This document shows, piece by piece, positions 25,955-34,676 of a DNA stretch of 64,000 nucleotides. Source of the stretch: Hominisplanchenecus_A murintestinalis (GTDB taxonomy: Bacteria > Bacillota > Clostridia > Lachnospirales > Lachnospiraceae); NCBI RefSeq assembly GCF_943193015.1, contig NZ_CALPCM010000002.1:1-64000 (forward strand). Direction: 5' to 3'. The first letter of the stretch is position 1; each line of letters begins with the position of its first letter. Below the pieces are notes generated by a model. The model was not told the DNA's origin. It saw nothing but the letters and a program-made list of their open reading frames with translations, and searched no databases. The position numbers were made by a program, and so were the translations under genes.

Positions 25955-26803
25955 ATGAGTGTTAAAATTATCGTAGATTCTGCATGTGATATCACACAGG
26001 AAAAAGCAAAAGAAATGAATATCGACGTCCTTCCATTAAAGACCATGTTTGGCGATGAGGAATTCCTGGACGGCGTTACGCTAAATCACCAGGAATTTTT
26101 TGAAAAACTGATTGAAACGGGAATCATGCCGACGACCAGCCAGCTAACGCCTTATGAATATGGAGAAAAATTCAAAGAAATAAAAGAAGCCGGGGATACT
26201 GCCGTATGCATTACGATTTCTTCTAAGCTTTCCGGCTGTTACCAGAGCGCCTGCGTGGCGGCGGCAGATTATGAGGATTGCATCACCGTTGTAGACAGCC
26301 AGAATGTATCTCTCGGAGAGCAGGTTCTTGTAGAATACGCCCAAAAGCTGCGCAGCCTTGGGAAGTCTGCCCCGGAAATTGCGGCGGATTTGGAAGAGAA
26401 AAAGGGCAGTCTACGGTTGATTGCCCTGCTGAATACTCTGGAATATCTGAAAAAGGGAGGACGTATTTCTTCTGCCGCCGCCCTGGCCGGCACTCTGCTT
26501 TCCATTAAACCGGTAATTGCCGTTGAACATGGAGAGGTTGCCATTCTGGGGAAGGCCAGGGGCTCGAAAAATGGAAACAACCTGCTGACAGAGTACGTAA
26601 AACAGTCCGGCGCTATTGACTTTACTATGCCTTACCGCCTGGCTTACAGCGGTTTGTCAGACTCTACGCTGCAGAAATATCTCGCAGACAATATTCAGCT
26701 TTACCACGGCCAGACAGCGCAGCCTCCTGTGACTACCATCGGAAGCGCGATTGGCACCCATGTCGGACCGGGGGCGATTGCTGCTGCTTTCTTCGCCAAA
26801 TAG
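25955..26803 (+). CDS. DegV family fatty-acid-binding protein
   Basis: The protein has 282 residues. DegV/FakB proteins hold a fatty acid and present it to the kinase FakA. Visible signatures are KIIVDSACDIT at the start, the loop MPTTSQLTPYEYGEKF, the SSKLSGCYQSA motif and YLKKGGRISSAAAL. The length is standard. AGGGGG lies upstream of ATG 25955. The last 71 bases overlap, on the opposite strand, the end of the MacB-like gene. Confidence 0.9.
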   Translation: MSVKIIVDSACDITQEKAKEMNIDVLPLKTMFGDEEFLDGVTLNHQEFFEKLIETGIMPTTSQLTPYEYGEKFKEIKEAGDTAVCITISSKLSGCYQSACVAAADYEDCITVVDSQNVSLGEQVLVEYAQKLRSLGKSAPEIAADLEEKKGSLRLIALLNTLEYLKKGGRISSAAALAGTLLSIKPVIAVEHGEVAILGKARGSKNGNNLLTEYVKQSGAIDFTMPYRLAYSGLSDSTLQKYLADNIQLYHGQTAQPPVTTIGSAIGTHVGPGAIAAAFFAK

Positions 26804-27848
26804 CAGCTATAGCAGTCAGGAAGGCGCAGCATTCCAGCACCAGCGCTGCGCCTCCAAAGCAGAGGCTTTCATAAAAGGCTTTCATATACGCCGCCTCAGG
26901 CACGCGTTTTTCCATCTCAAGCAGAAAAGAAACCGCCTGTCTCTTTTCCTCCCACAGCCCAGACCAGAACGCAAAGTCTGACCAGGTGGATGGAAGCATA
27001 TCCGCAGGAATCTGCACCTGGGAAGCCACTCCCCATATCGTTCCCAGAACCCCTCCCCAGAAACATAGCTTCCAGAAAATCTTTTCTCCGGCTCCGCGCG
27101 CTTCCCTCACATTTCTCCGCACATAAGCTAGCAAAGCTGCCGCGGCTGACACTGGGAACAGAAGAAAAACGAACCTGGCAATGCCGTACAGCAGCCCCCA
27201 TTCTTCCAAATCCCCACCGATTCCATAACGGCTTTCAAGAATTTCTTTCTGTTCTTCCAGACGCTTTTCCCCTGCCGCCATTGTAAGAGTATCAAAAGCC
27301 GCCGTTTCCGATGCTTCCTGTACCACCATTACGCCTTTTGCTTCTTCCAGTACCCCCCGGACTTCATACTCCGCATTCCCCAATACCAAAATCTGTCCGG
27401 CACAATCTCCTTCTCCAAGTAGTTCTGTGACAATATCACGGGAAATCAAACATCCTTTCCTATCCTCCTGCGACAAGGCGTTTCCTCCCCAAAACAGCAG
27501 CTCCACATTCCCTGCCGCCCGCACCAGGCGCACTGCCGTCCCCCGTCCCGAAAGCTTTGCCTCCACGTCCGCCCTGCCCTCCTCTGTCCAGAATACCGGA
27601 CAAAGCGGCTCCTCTTCTTCCTGCATCTTCTTTAGCAGCTCCCGGGCATCCCTTGCCGGAACCTGTTCTCGGCAGACAAAAGAAACTTTTTCTGCCGCTT
27701 TCCCCAGGCTCCCCAGCGTATGGATTCCTCTCCAGAAACAAAACAGGCACAGCGCGCACAGAATACCTGTCAGAAAAATATATTTCAGGCCATTCTCCTT
27801 TTGCAAGGCAGGCAAGGCAATCATACCCTCTGCCCTTTGCCGCTTCAT
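26733..27848 (-). CDS. MacB/FtsX-like membrane protein of unknown function
   Basis: The protein has 371 residues. A membrane helix around 22-42 (YIFLTGILCALCLFCFW) is followed by an extracytoplasmic domain of about 170 residues (ALSQEDRKGCLISRDIVTELLG, VLGNAEYEVRGVLEEAKGV). That domain looks like the periplasmic core of MacB-type transporters, where a residue pattern for permission, denial and default values recurs. Three membrane segments follow (VFLLFPVSAAAALLAYV, LCFWGGVLGTIWGVAS, ALVLECCAFLTAIAAIW). It starts four bases inside the upstream adaptor gene (ATGA overlap), so the two work together. No ATPase is encoded nearby. Start choice is unsure: ATG 27848 has no strong site and depends on coupling. 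The 3' end overlaps degV by 71 bases. Confidence 0.6.
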   Translation of the reverse strand: MKRQRAEGMIALPALQKENGLKYIFLTGILCALCLFCFWRGIHTLGSLGKAAEKVSFVCREQVPARDARELLKKMQEEEEPLCPVFWTEEGRADVEAKLSGRGTAVRLVRAAGNVELLFWGGNALSQEDRKGCLISRDIVTELLGEGDCAGQILVLGNAEYEVRGVLEEAKGVMVVQEASETAAFDTLTMAAGEKRLEEQKEILESRYGIGGDLEEWGLLYGIARFVFLLFPVSAAAALLAYVRRNVREARGAGEKIFWKLCFWGGVLGTIWGVASQVQIPADMLPSTWSDFAFWSGLWEEKRQAVSFLLEMEKRVPEAAYMKAFYESLCFGGAALVLECCAFLTAIAAIWRRKQQQSPPVRHGCQSRFRW

Positions 27849-29497
27849 TCTTCTTCCAGGCGGATTCTGCCGCCCGGCTCTACACTTCTGTCCGAACTTT
27901 GCACAAGTTTCTGCTCAGGTGTCAGATCCCCTTCTTGAATCGCTGCATATTTTTCATTCTTATCCAGTACCGTGACATCCACCCGGCGGGCTGTCATTTC
28001 TGTCCCCAGCACTGTCTGGCTTTCCTCCGCCACCAATACATACGCCTGCTGGCTGTCGTAGTGCAGCGTTTCCAGCGGGACGCAGCTTCTGGAGCTGCCT
28101 GCTTTCCGGCTTACCTCCAGGGTCGCCGCCTGCCCCATGCTCAGGGTATCCGCCGGAAGATTCACCGTCACGTCCAGCTGCTCCTGATTCTCCTCATTCA
28201 TCTGAACGGAGGCGATTTCTAACCCTTCGATTTTTTTATCGTCTCCCCCGATGAGCGTGGCTGCGTCCTTCCTGGCGATGTACTTTTCCTGTTCCTTGGG
28301 AACCTGCGCTACAAACTTACATCCCGACGACAAATCCGCCAGAAGAATTGCTGTGCCGTCCGGCGTCCGGTCGCCCGTGGTCAATGCTATTTTCGTAATT
28401 ACGCCACGGATGGGTGCCATGATTTTTCCCTGTGCTTTTTCAAGCTTCTGAAGCTTTGAAAGCGCCAGCTCTTTCTGCTCCATCTCAATCTCTCCCAGCC
28501 TTGCGGTGCTGTCCTGGGCATCCGCCACAGAAGCGCCTGCCACCGCATTTCCCGCACTGCGCAGACTGCTTTCACGGGAAGCCTGCGCATCCTCATACGC
28601 TGCCTGTTTATCTCTGACAGCCTGCTCCAGCTGCCCCTTCTCCGACTCCCTCTGTTCTTTGCGCTGTGCAGCCCCATTCTGATACTCTTTCAGCGCTTCC
28701 TCTGCATCCTGCATTTCTTTTTCTGCCGCGTCTGTTTTTTCTTTCGCCGTGTCCAAGACATCCTGATACCTGCTTTTCAGTTCATTTTCTATCTGCCCGG
28801 CTGTCGGGACGGCAGTCTCCTTCGTTTCCGTTTCTCCCGTCTCTGTACTCCCCGCCGCTTTTACCTTCTCCTCTGCAATTGCATCTTCCAGCTCTTTTTC
28901 TAACGCCTGCAGTTCCTTTTTTGCCGCGTCCCAAGCTTCCTTCTTTTCTTTTACTTTTCTTTTTAATTCTGCCGCCTGCTTTTCAGAAGAAGGTTTCTTA
29001 TATTCCTCCAAAGCCTTTTTTGCTTCCTCCAGCTCCTGTCTGGCCCTTTCTACCGCCCGGTCTCCCTGGCTCTGGGCGTCCGCGTAGTCAGACGACGCCC
29101 TCTGCTGCTCCAGCGCCTTCCGCTCTGCCTCTACCGCTTTCGAACTTAAGCTGTCCTGTGTCTGGAGCTTCTGCTTCTCAATCTCCTGCTCCATGTTCAG
29201 AATCTGTTCCCTGAGCTCTTCCATATCTATTTCAAACAGAAGCTCCCCTTCTTCCACCTGCTGCCCTTCATTTACATAGATTGCCTTCACCCGCTGGTTT
29301 GCCTCGGTAGTCACTGCCTGTTCCCGGTTTTCCTCTACCTTGCCCTGCGCCGTGACCTTATGTACAATGGAAAGGCTCTGTATCGTAGTCGTGGTTACCC
29401 TTGGAATCCCCGCGCTGTCTGCCGCCCTGGACAGAAGGGTAAACAATATCATTAAAGCCAGAAATCCCCCCAGCATCTGGATTATTTTTTTCTTCAT
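27845..29497 (-). CDS. Membrane-fusion (HlyD/MacA-type) adaptor with long coiled coil
   Basis: The protein has 550 residues. An N-terminal membrane anchor (IIQMLGGFLALMILFTLLS) is followed by a barrel-sandwich start (VTAQGKVEENREQAVTTEA, YVNEGQQVEEGELLFEID). A Glu/Lys/Ala-rich helical hairpin spans roughly 90-340. The lipoyl second half (GKIMAPIRGVITKIALTTGD) and beta domains close the protein. This is the plan of MacA/HlyD adaptors, with a longer hairpin than usual. In Gram-positives such proteins pair with MacB-like permeases. It lies after two sugar-type permease genes and is coupled to the MacB-like gene. The small gap to the MalG-type gene (nine bases) shows one operon. Confidence 0.8.
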   Translation of the reverse strand: MKKKIIQMLGGFLALMILFTLLSRAADSAGIPRVTTTTIQSLSIVHKVTAQGKVEENREQAVTTEANQRVKAIYVNEGQQVEEGELLFEIDMEELREQILNMEQEIEKQKLQTQDSLSSKAVEAERKALEQQRASSDYADAQSQGDRAVERARQELEEAKKALEEYKKPSSEKQAAELKRKVKEKKEAWDAAKKELQALEKELEDAIAEEKVKAAGSTETGETETKETAVPTAGQIENELKSRYQDVLDTAKEKTDAAEKEMQDAEEALKEYQNGAAQRKEQRESEKGQLEQAVRDKQAAYEDAQASRESSLRSAGNAVAGASVADAQDSTARLGEIEMEQKELALSKLQKLEKAQGKIMAPIRGVITKIALTTGDRTPDGTAILLADLSSGCKFVAQVPKEQEKYIARKDAATLIGGDDKKIEGLEIASVQMNEENQEQLDVTVNLPADTLSMGQAATLEVSRKAGSSRSCVPLETLHYDSQQAYVLVAEESQTVLGTEMTARRVDVTVLDKNEKYAAIQEGDLTPEQKLVQSSDRSVEPGGRIRLEEE

Positions 29498-29506
29498 ATA
29501 GACCTC

Positions 29507-30364
29507 CTATTCCTTCACCGCGCCTGCCATGATTCCCTGCTCCAGATAATCCTGCCCTCCTAAAAACACAAAAAATGCCGGTATCAGCATGGATACGGAA
29601 GCCGCAAATGCCAGCCCCGCCCTTGATAAATCAATGTTTGGCAAAAACAGAGACATCGGCCAGAGGGATTTATCTTTCAAGAATGCCAGCGGCTGCTCAA
29701 TCAGGTTCCAGTACTCCAAAAATCCCAGTACTAGGGCAGATATCACTCCCGCGGAACCTATAGGCAGCCCCACATGCAGAAAAACCTTCAGATGTCCCGC
29801 CCCGTCAATCTTCGCCGATTCGATAATGGCATCCGGCACACCGCAGAAGAAGCGGTACATAATAAAGACCGGAAAGGTAGAAAATACCGTCGGAAGGATT
29901 ACGGAAAGCGGGTGGTCCAAAAGCCGCATTCCGTCAAGCACCAGATATTCCGAGAGCATCAGCACCTGGAACGGCATCATCATCAAAATAATATAAACCG
30001 TAAAGAAAATCTTTTTCCCCGGAAAACGGTATTTTGCAAATCCCCAGGCCGCCGGAACCCCTACAAGAAGCTGCCCTGCGAGAATCGCCAGCGTCATTTT
30101 TACCGAATTCCAGAACATCACAAACGCTTCCGGCGTATCAAGCAGCAGCCGCACCCACTCCCTGAGCGTAGGATATGCCGGAAGCAAAGACCACCGGATA
30201 AAGCCTGTTCCCCCCGACAGCACCGGGGACAGGTTCGCTTTCAGCTCATCTCTTCCCATCAGAGAGCCTGCCAGCAGGAACAGGATTGGATAACACGCGG
30301 CAAAAGCAGGAAGCGCCAGAAATCCGATGACCAAAAGCTTTCTTATAGAAAATCGTTTTTTCAT
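29507..30364 (-). CDS. Sugar-type ABC permease, MalG family
   Basis: The protein has 285 residues with six membrane segments and the EAA loop (FFCGVPDAIIESAKIDGAGH) that docks onto the ATPase. Family is binding-protein-dependent transport permease, CUT1 type. It follows the MalF-type partner by 20 bases. No MalK-like ATPase is encoded in the window, so a shared ATPase such as MsmX/UgpC encoded elsewhere would be needed, as is known for several Firmicutes sugar importers. Start ATG 30364. Confidence 0.85.
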   Translation of the reverse strand: MKKRFSIRKLLVIGFLALPAFAACYPILFLLAGSLMGRDELKANLSPVLSGGTGFIRWSLLPAYPTLREWVRLLLDTPEAFVMFWNSVKMTLAILAGQLLVGVPAAWGFAKYRFPGKKIFFTVYIILMMMPFQVLMLSEYLVLDGMRLLDHPLSVILPTVFSTFPVFIMYRFFCGVPDAIIESAKIDGAGHLKVFLHVGLPIGSAGVISALVLGFLEYWNLIEQPLAFLKDKSLWPMSLFLPNIDLSRAGLAFAASVSMLIPAFFVFLGGQDYLEQGIMAGAVKE

Positions 30365-30384
30365 AGATACCCCTCAATCCCTTC

Positions 30385-31254
30385 TCAACCTGCCCCGTCC
30401 CCGGACTCCCACACTCGTTTAAGAAGCAGAATCAGCATGAAAATAGCAAGTCCGTTTATCACTGCTGCAGCCGCCATTTTGTCCAAATCTAAATCCAAAA
30501 ACCAGTTGTTGAATAAGTGCTGCATCAGATATATGCTTTCGTGAGGATAATTCCCTGCCACCAGGTACGCTTCCCTGAATACTTTAAAGGAATTCAACAG
30601 GGAAAGTACACTGATGGTAAACAGGGAGGGAAGCAGGTTCGGCAGGGTAATGCTGATAAAGCATTTCCACTCCCCCGCGCCGTCTACCCGCGCCGCCTCA
30701 TATATGTTTTCCGAGATCCCTGAAAGCCCCGCAATCCAGAGCACGATATCATACCCCAGGTTCTTCCAGATATAGCTAAATACCAGAATCCAGAAAGCAT
30801 AGCCTGAATTCATCCAGTCCTGCCCCTGTATCCCAAGCTGATGCAGCAGCCCGTTCAAGAGCCCCTGCGGCTGGAACAGAAACCTCCACAACAGCACCAC
30901 CGAGGCTGCCGGAATCGCCATAGGCACCAGAAACGCGCTCTTTAACATACTTCCCGTTTTCCCCATCCTGTGCAGGAATACCGCCAGGAACAGAGAGAAT
31001 ACCAAAAGAATCGGGATGCACACAAGCGTAAACCGTATTGTATTTTTCCCTGCCAACAGAAATGCGGGGTTTGAAAAAATCGCCTGATAGTTGGCAAATC
31101 CCGTCCACTTCCCGCTGACAGCCTCCGAAAAGGAACGGCGCACCACGTCCAGCAGCGGAACCAGCAGGAAAATCCCTGTGCCCAGGAGGCTGGGCAGGAC
31201 AAACAGCAGCCCCGCCAAGTCTCCCCTTTTGTATGTTCTTTTCCCAAGCTTCAT
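30385..31254 (-). CDS. Sugar-type ABC permease, MalF family
   Basis: The protein has 289 residues with about six membrane segments (AGLLFVLPSLLGTGIFLLVP first) and the EAA loop (ISENIYEAARVDGAGEWKCF). It is the typical heterodimer partner of the next gene. It starts 12 bases after the stop of the propeller/solute-binding lipoprotein. The sequence fits a CUT1 importer of oligosaccharides or sugar derivatives; the ligand cannot be told. Confidence 0.85.
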   Translation of the reverse strand: MKLGKRTYKRGDLAGLLFVLPSLLGTGIFLLVPLLDVVRRSFSEAVSGKWTGFANYQAIFSNPAFLLAGKNTIRFTLVCIPILLVFSLFLAVFLHRMGKTGSMLKSAFLVPMAIPAASVVLLWRFLFQPQGLLNGLLHQLGIQGQDWMNSGYAFWILVFSYIWKNLGYDIVLWIAGLSGISENIYEAARVDGAGEWKCFISITLPNLLPSLFTISVLSLLNSFKVFREAYLVAGNYPHESIYLMQHLFNNWFLDLDLDKMAAAAVINGLAIFMLILLLKRVWESGDGAG

Positions 31255-31266
31255 CGCATCATCGTC

Positions 31267-33717
31267 CTATTCTGCCAGATACAGATTGACCTTCTGTACA
31301 AGCGCCGCGACAGCGTCCTCCACACTGCACTCGTCTTTCATATATTTTACCGCCTGCTCTATGACAGCCTCCTTGATGACGTCATCCATAAGTGTCGGCG
31401 TGTCCAGAGATTCTATCTTTTCACGCAGAGAATCGAAATCTGCTTTCTTTGGCCACGAAACCGTCAGCTCAACCATCTCCCCTGTCTCCTGATTGCTGTG
31501 GCAGATAGACATCTCCGGCATATCTTTCATATCTATGGTTGCCGCGTCAAAGGCTTTCCTGTTTATTGGGAATCCTCCGCCCTGGTCCAGTTTCTGAGCC
31601 TCTGTACGGAACACATAGCTGACAAACTTCTTTGCATCCTCTGCCATAGCGCTTTTGCTGCTGACGCCAAAAATTGTCTGCGGACAGTAGACCTTCTGTC
31701 CCGCCAAGTTCCACAGGGCATATCCCTGGTTTAACTTGTTATTGACCGCCAGCATCTGGTTAAATCCTGAAACAGAGCTCAAGACTCCTGAAGCCGCTTT
31801 GAGGCTTCCCCCCAAAACATTCATACTGTCCATATCTACCCCGCCCCATATACTGGTTCCCGTAGTATTTATCGTATAAACCATGCTCTCTTCTACTTCT
31901 TTCGGATATTTCCCGGTGCCGCTGATTCTCTTTAGCTGCGTATAGAACTCTTTTACATTTTCCTGATTCAGAGTGCCGTCCCCGTTCAGCAGGGCTGGCG
32001 AATAGGACTGGTAGAATTTCTCCGCAGTCAGCTCTGGAGACGCCGTATTCACAATCGCTTCCACATCCTTATCTTCTTTTCTCAGCTCCTCCACTTTATC
32101 TGCAAACGCACCGATATCGGCAGCAGTCTTTACGAGTTCCTCATTTCCTGCTATGGCCGGTATGCTGAAACGCGAAGGAATTCCATAAAGGCCGCTTTCG
32201 CTCCGGTAAGTTTCCGCAATATTTTCAAAGCAGCCGTCACCCGCTTTCAGTTCGTCCAGCACATCTGACAAATCAGCAAGCAGCCCCTTTTCCATATAGG
32301 ATGCGATCGGCAGTCCGTCCAGTACCAGAATATCCGGGCCTTTGCCTGCCATAATATCGGCATTCAGCGTCTTAAGCGCGTCAGACACCGTAGTCCCGTC
32401 CTCTCCGCTGATTCCTGTCTGGAAATTTATATAATAATCCGCATTTTCCTTTTGGAAAAGTGAGATTGCCTGGCGTATATCCGTATTGTCGCGCAGGGAA
32501 TACAGCTTCAGCTCCTTACTGGGCTTGCTGGGAGTATCCTCCGACCAGCTATATTTCAGAAGCTTACTGCTCCCGATTCCCCCGGTCTGGTTCGCCAATA
32601 CCAAAAACTTTCCGTCCTCCAATGCCGCCATCGCTGCCAGTCCGATATCCGGACTGCCCAGGGAATTCAGGTTTCCGTCTACAATCTGCTCATTCACAGA
32701 ACCGCCTGAAATATGGCGGAAGATTCCCTCTCTGGTACAATAATAAAAACAGTTATCCTCAATCCCGTCTGTAAACAGTATCTGTTTTCCTGATGTCGTG
32801 TAGATTTCTACACCCCCGGCCTGCTTTACCGCATCAAGCAGCGCCTGGTCCTGGGGCGCGGGTTCACCTGTCGCCATATCGTAAAGCGCCGTATTCCCCC
32901 CTACGCTGGCAACCACCATATCCCCGGCAATCCCAAAACCGCTTACGTCCGATAAAAACTCTTCAAGCTCCCCCGTTGACGGATGAATCTTATATAGCTT
33001 GCTGTTATAATCATTTCCGAACAGCGTCCCGTCCGGCGCATACGCTATACCTGAAAATCCATTTGCCATATCCATATCAGATTCCCCGAAAGATGCTTCT
33101 TCTCCTTCTTCCGGCTCTGTATCTGCGCCTTCACTCTCGGCTCCTGCCTTCGAGCCCGCATCTGCTCCTTCACTCCCGGATTCTGTCTCCAGCTCTACAT
33201 CTACTGCGCCGGTATTCTCTGCCACAACGCTGCCCGCTGTCTGGAAGTCTCTGTCCAGTTCCCCCAGTTCCAGGTTTACCTCCTGAAACTGAACCTGGTC
33301 TGTCATATAAAAGCAGCTCTGCTTCTCTCCTTTATATCCAACTATAAAAGCTTCACCCGAAGGTGACAGGGAGGCGTCCATCAGGTAAATATCTTCTCCG
33401 TCTCCATTGCCTGTAAATTCCCCTTTCTCCTCCCAGGTAGCTCCGCCGTCCGACGAATCCCAGACCTTGTAGGCCATCTCCATATTGCACCCCAGAACAC
33501 GCATCTTTCCGTCCTGGAGCTGTGTGATATCCAGCGCCGCCTCCATTCCTTCCGGCAAAGGCACTTCCTCCTCCAGATACCTGCCCATAGCCTGCCCTCC
33601 GGATGTACCGCTGCTTTCCCCCGGACTGCTGCCTTTCCCGGAGCAGCCTCCGAGAGCCGTTACTGCCAGCACTGCCGCCAATGAAAAGGGCAGCGCTTTT
33701 CTTCTGATTTTTTTCAT
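31267..33717 (-). CDS. Lipoprotein fusing a beta-propeller-like domain to an ABC solute-binding domain
   Basis: The protein has 816 residues. The signal ends VTALGGCSG, so Cys25 is lipidated. Residues about 45-390 look like a beta-propeller of sialidase/BNR or YVTN type (VWDSSDGGATWEEKG, GIAYAPDGTLFGNDYNSKLY, LAAMAALEDGKFLVLANQ). A Glu/Gly/Ser-rich insert (about 175-212) lies within it. From about 400, SLRDNTDIRQAISLFQKENADY opens a family 1 extracellular solute-binding domain (PDILVLDGLPIASYMEKGLL, FVSYVFRTEAQK). Ordinary solute-binding proteins are about 400-450 residues, so the propeller is a true extra half. ATG 33717 is six bases from AGGAGG; ATG 33723 is too close. It is first in the operon, divergent from the two-component system. 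Confidence 0.75.
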   Translation of the reverse strand: MKKIRRKALPFSLAAVLAVTALGGCSGKGSSPGESSGTSGGQAMGRYLEEEVPLPEGMEAALDITQLQDGKMRVLGCNMEMAYKVWDSSDGGATWEEKGEFTGNGDGEDIYLMDASLSPSGEAFIVGYKGEKQSCFYMTDQVQFQEVNLELGELDRDFQTAGSVVAENTGAVDVELETESGSEGADAGSKAGAESEGADTEPEEGEEASFGESDMDMANGFSGIAYAPDGTLFGNDYNSKLYKIHPSTGELEEFLSDVSGFGIAGDMVVASVGGNTALYDMATGEPAPQDQALLDAVKQAGGVEIYTTSGKQILFTDGIEDNCFYYCTREGIFRHISGGSVNEQIVDGNLNSLGSPDIGLAAMAALEDGKFLVLANQTGGIGSSKLLKYSWSEDTPSKPSKELKLYSLRDNTDIRQAISLFQKENADYYINFQTGISGEDGTTVSDALKTLNADIMAGKGPDILVLDGLPIASYMEKGLLADLSDVLDELKAGDGCFENIAETYRSESGLYGIPSRFSIPAIAGNEELVKTAADIGAFADKVEELRKEDKDVEAIVNTASPELTAEKFYQSYSPALLNGDGTLNQENVKEFYTQLKRISGTGKYPKEVEESMVYTINTTGTSIWGGVDMDSMNVLGGSLKAASGVLSSVSGFNQMLAVNNKLNQGYALWNLAGQKVYCPQTIFGVSSKSAMAEDAKKFVSYVFRTEAQKLDQGGGFPINRKAFDAATIDMKDMPEMSICHSNQETGEMVELTVSWPKKADFDSLREKIESLDTPTLMDDVIKEAVIEQAVKYMKDECSVEDAVAALVQKVNLYLAE

Positions 33718-33882
33718 ATGCATCCTCCTCGCTTTAAAATTAAAACTCCTGCGCCGCCGTTCTGCATTTTTCGCGGCTGCGCTTTTGTCTTCTGCGTCTA
33801 CAATACCATACGTTTCTCTATTTTTTCTCTAAAATAAGAAAGACACAAAAGATTCACGTTTCCACTGCGGGAGGTACGGATT

Positions 33883-33932
33883 TTTAGAGATTCTTTAGAG
33901 ATTCTTTAGAGATTCTTGTGATATAGTATACT
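33883..33932 (+). promoter_or_regulatory. Three perfect 11-bp direct repeats at the two-component promoter
   Basis: TTTAGAGATTC occurs three times head to tail at 33883-33893, 33894-33904 and 33905-33915. A -10-like TATAGT (33922-33927) or TATACT (33927-33932) follows. Eleven-base spacing of direct half-sites is the usual arrangement for OmpR/PhoB-type regulators, and one such regulator is encoded immediately downstream. The repeats occupy the -35 position, suggesting activation and self-regulation. They also lie about 165 bases from the divergent lipoprotein gene. Confidence 0.7.
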
Positions 33933-33956
33933 TTAAAGAAGAAAGGACTGATTCAC

Positions 33957-34652
33957 TTGAGGATTTTGATAATAGAAGATAATGAAGAGCTTTGCCATTC
34001 TCTTGCTTTTCAGTTGAAAGCAGAGGGTTTTGAGACAGACGTGTGCTGCGACGGTGAGGATGGGCTTCATTTCATAAAGCAGAAAGCCCACGACCTGATT
34101 CTCCTGGATCGGATGCTCCCCCGGATGGACGGGCTGACTGTGCTTCATACAGTACGGCGGCTGAGTATCCCTACCCCCATTATCCTGATTACGGCGCTGG
34201 GCGAGCTTAACGACCGCATCGCCGGGCTGGACTGCGGCGCGGATGATTATATCGTAAAGCCTTTTGCCTTTCCGGAGCTCATGGCAAGAATCCGCTGCAT
34301 TCTCCGACGGCCAAGGCAATGGGAAAACAGCCAGGGTCTGCGCTTCGGGGATGTGGCCTACGACCCTGCCCTCCGGAAAATGACCTGCCAACATACAGAA
34401 TGCTCCCTGTCCAGACGCGAAGGAGAACTCCTTGAACTTTTTCTCCGAAATGGCGCGCAAATCCTCCCCCGGAATACCATACTTACCCGCGTATGGGGGC
34501 CTGACGCTGCTGTAGAGGACGGCAACCTGGATAATTACATCCATTTTCTGCGCCGGAGGCTGAGAAGCCTGGGCAGCCGCCTTTCCCTGCGGACGATACG
34601 CAGCGTGGGCTACTGTCTGGAAGATCCGGGCTTACCGTCGCAGCTTCTATAA
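33957..34652 (+). CDS. OmpR/PhoB family response regulator
   Basis: The protein has 231 residues. The receiver domain has the acidic pair (IIEDNEE), phospho-Asp in LILLDRMLPRMDG, Thr/Ser in ILITALGE and Lys in YIVKPFAF; a winged-helix output domain follows (LSRREGELLELFLRNG, RTIRSVGYCLE). The start is TTG at 33957, the only codon that preserves the first strand (RILIIEDNE), with AAAGGA upstream. It is followed 24 bases later by its kinase. Targets are likely its own promoter repeats and the divergent transport operon. Confidence 0.9.
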   Translation: MRILIIEDNEELCHSLAFQLKAEGFETDVCCDGEDGLHFIKQKAHDLILLDRMLPRMDGLTVLHTVRRLSIPTPIILITALGELNDRIAGLDCGADDYIVKPFAFPELMARIRCILRRPRQWENSQGLRFGDVAYDPALRKMTCQHTECSLSRREGELLELFLRNGAQILPRNTILTRVWGPDAAVEDGNLDNYIHFLRRRLRSLGSRLSLRTIRSVGYCLEDPGLPSQLL

Positions 34653-34676
34653 TACTGCCACAGCCAGGAGGACTTT

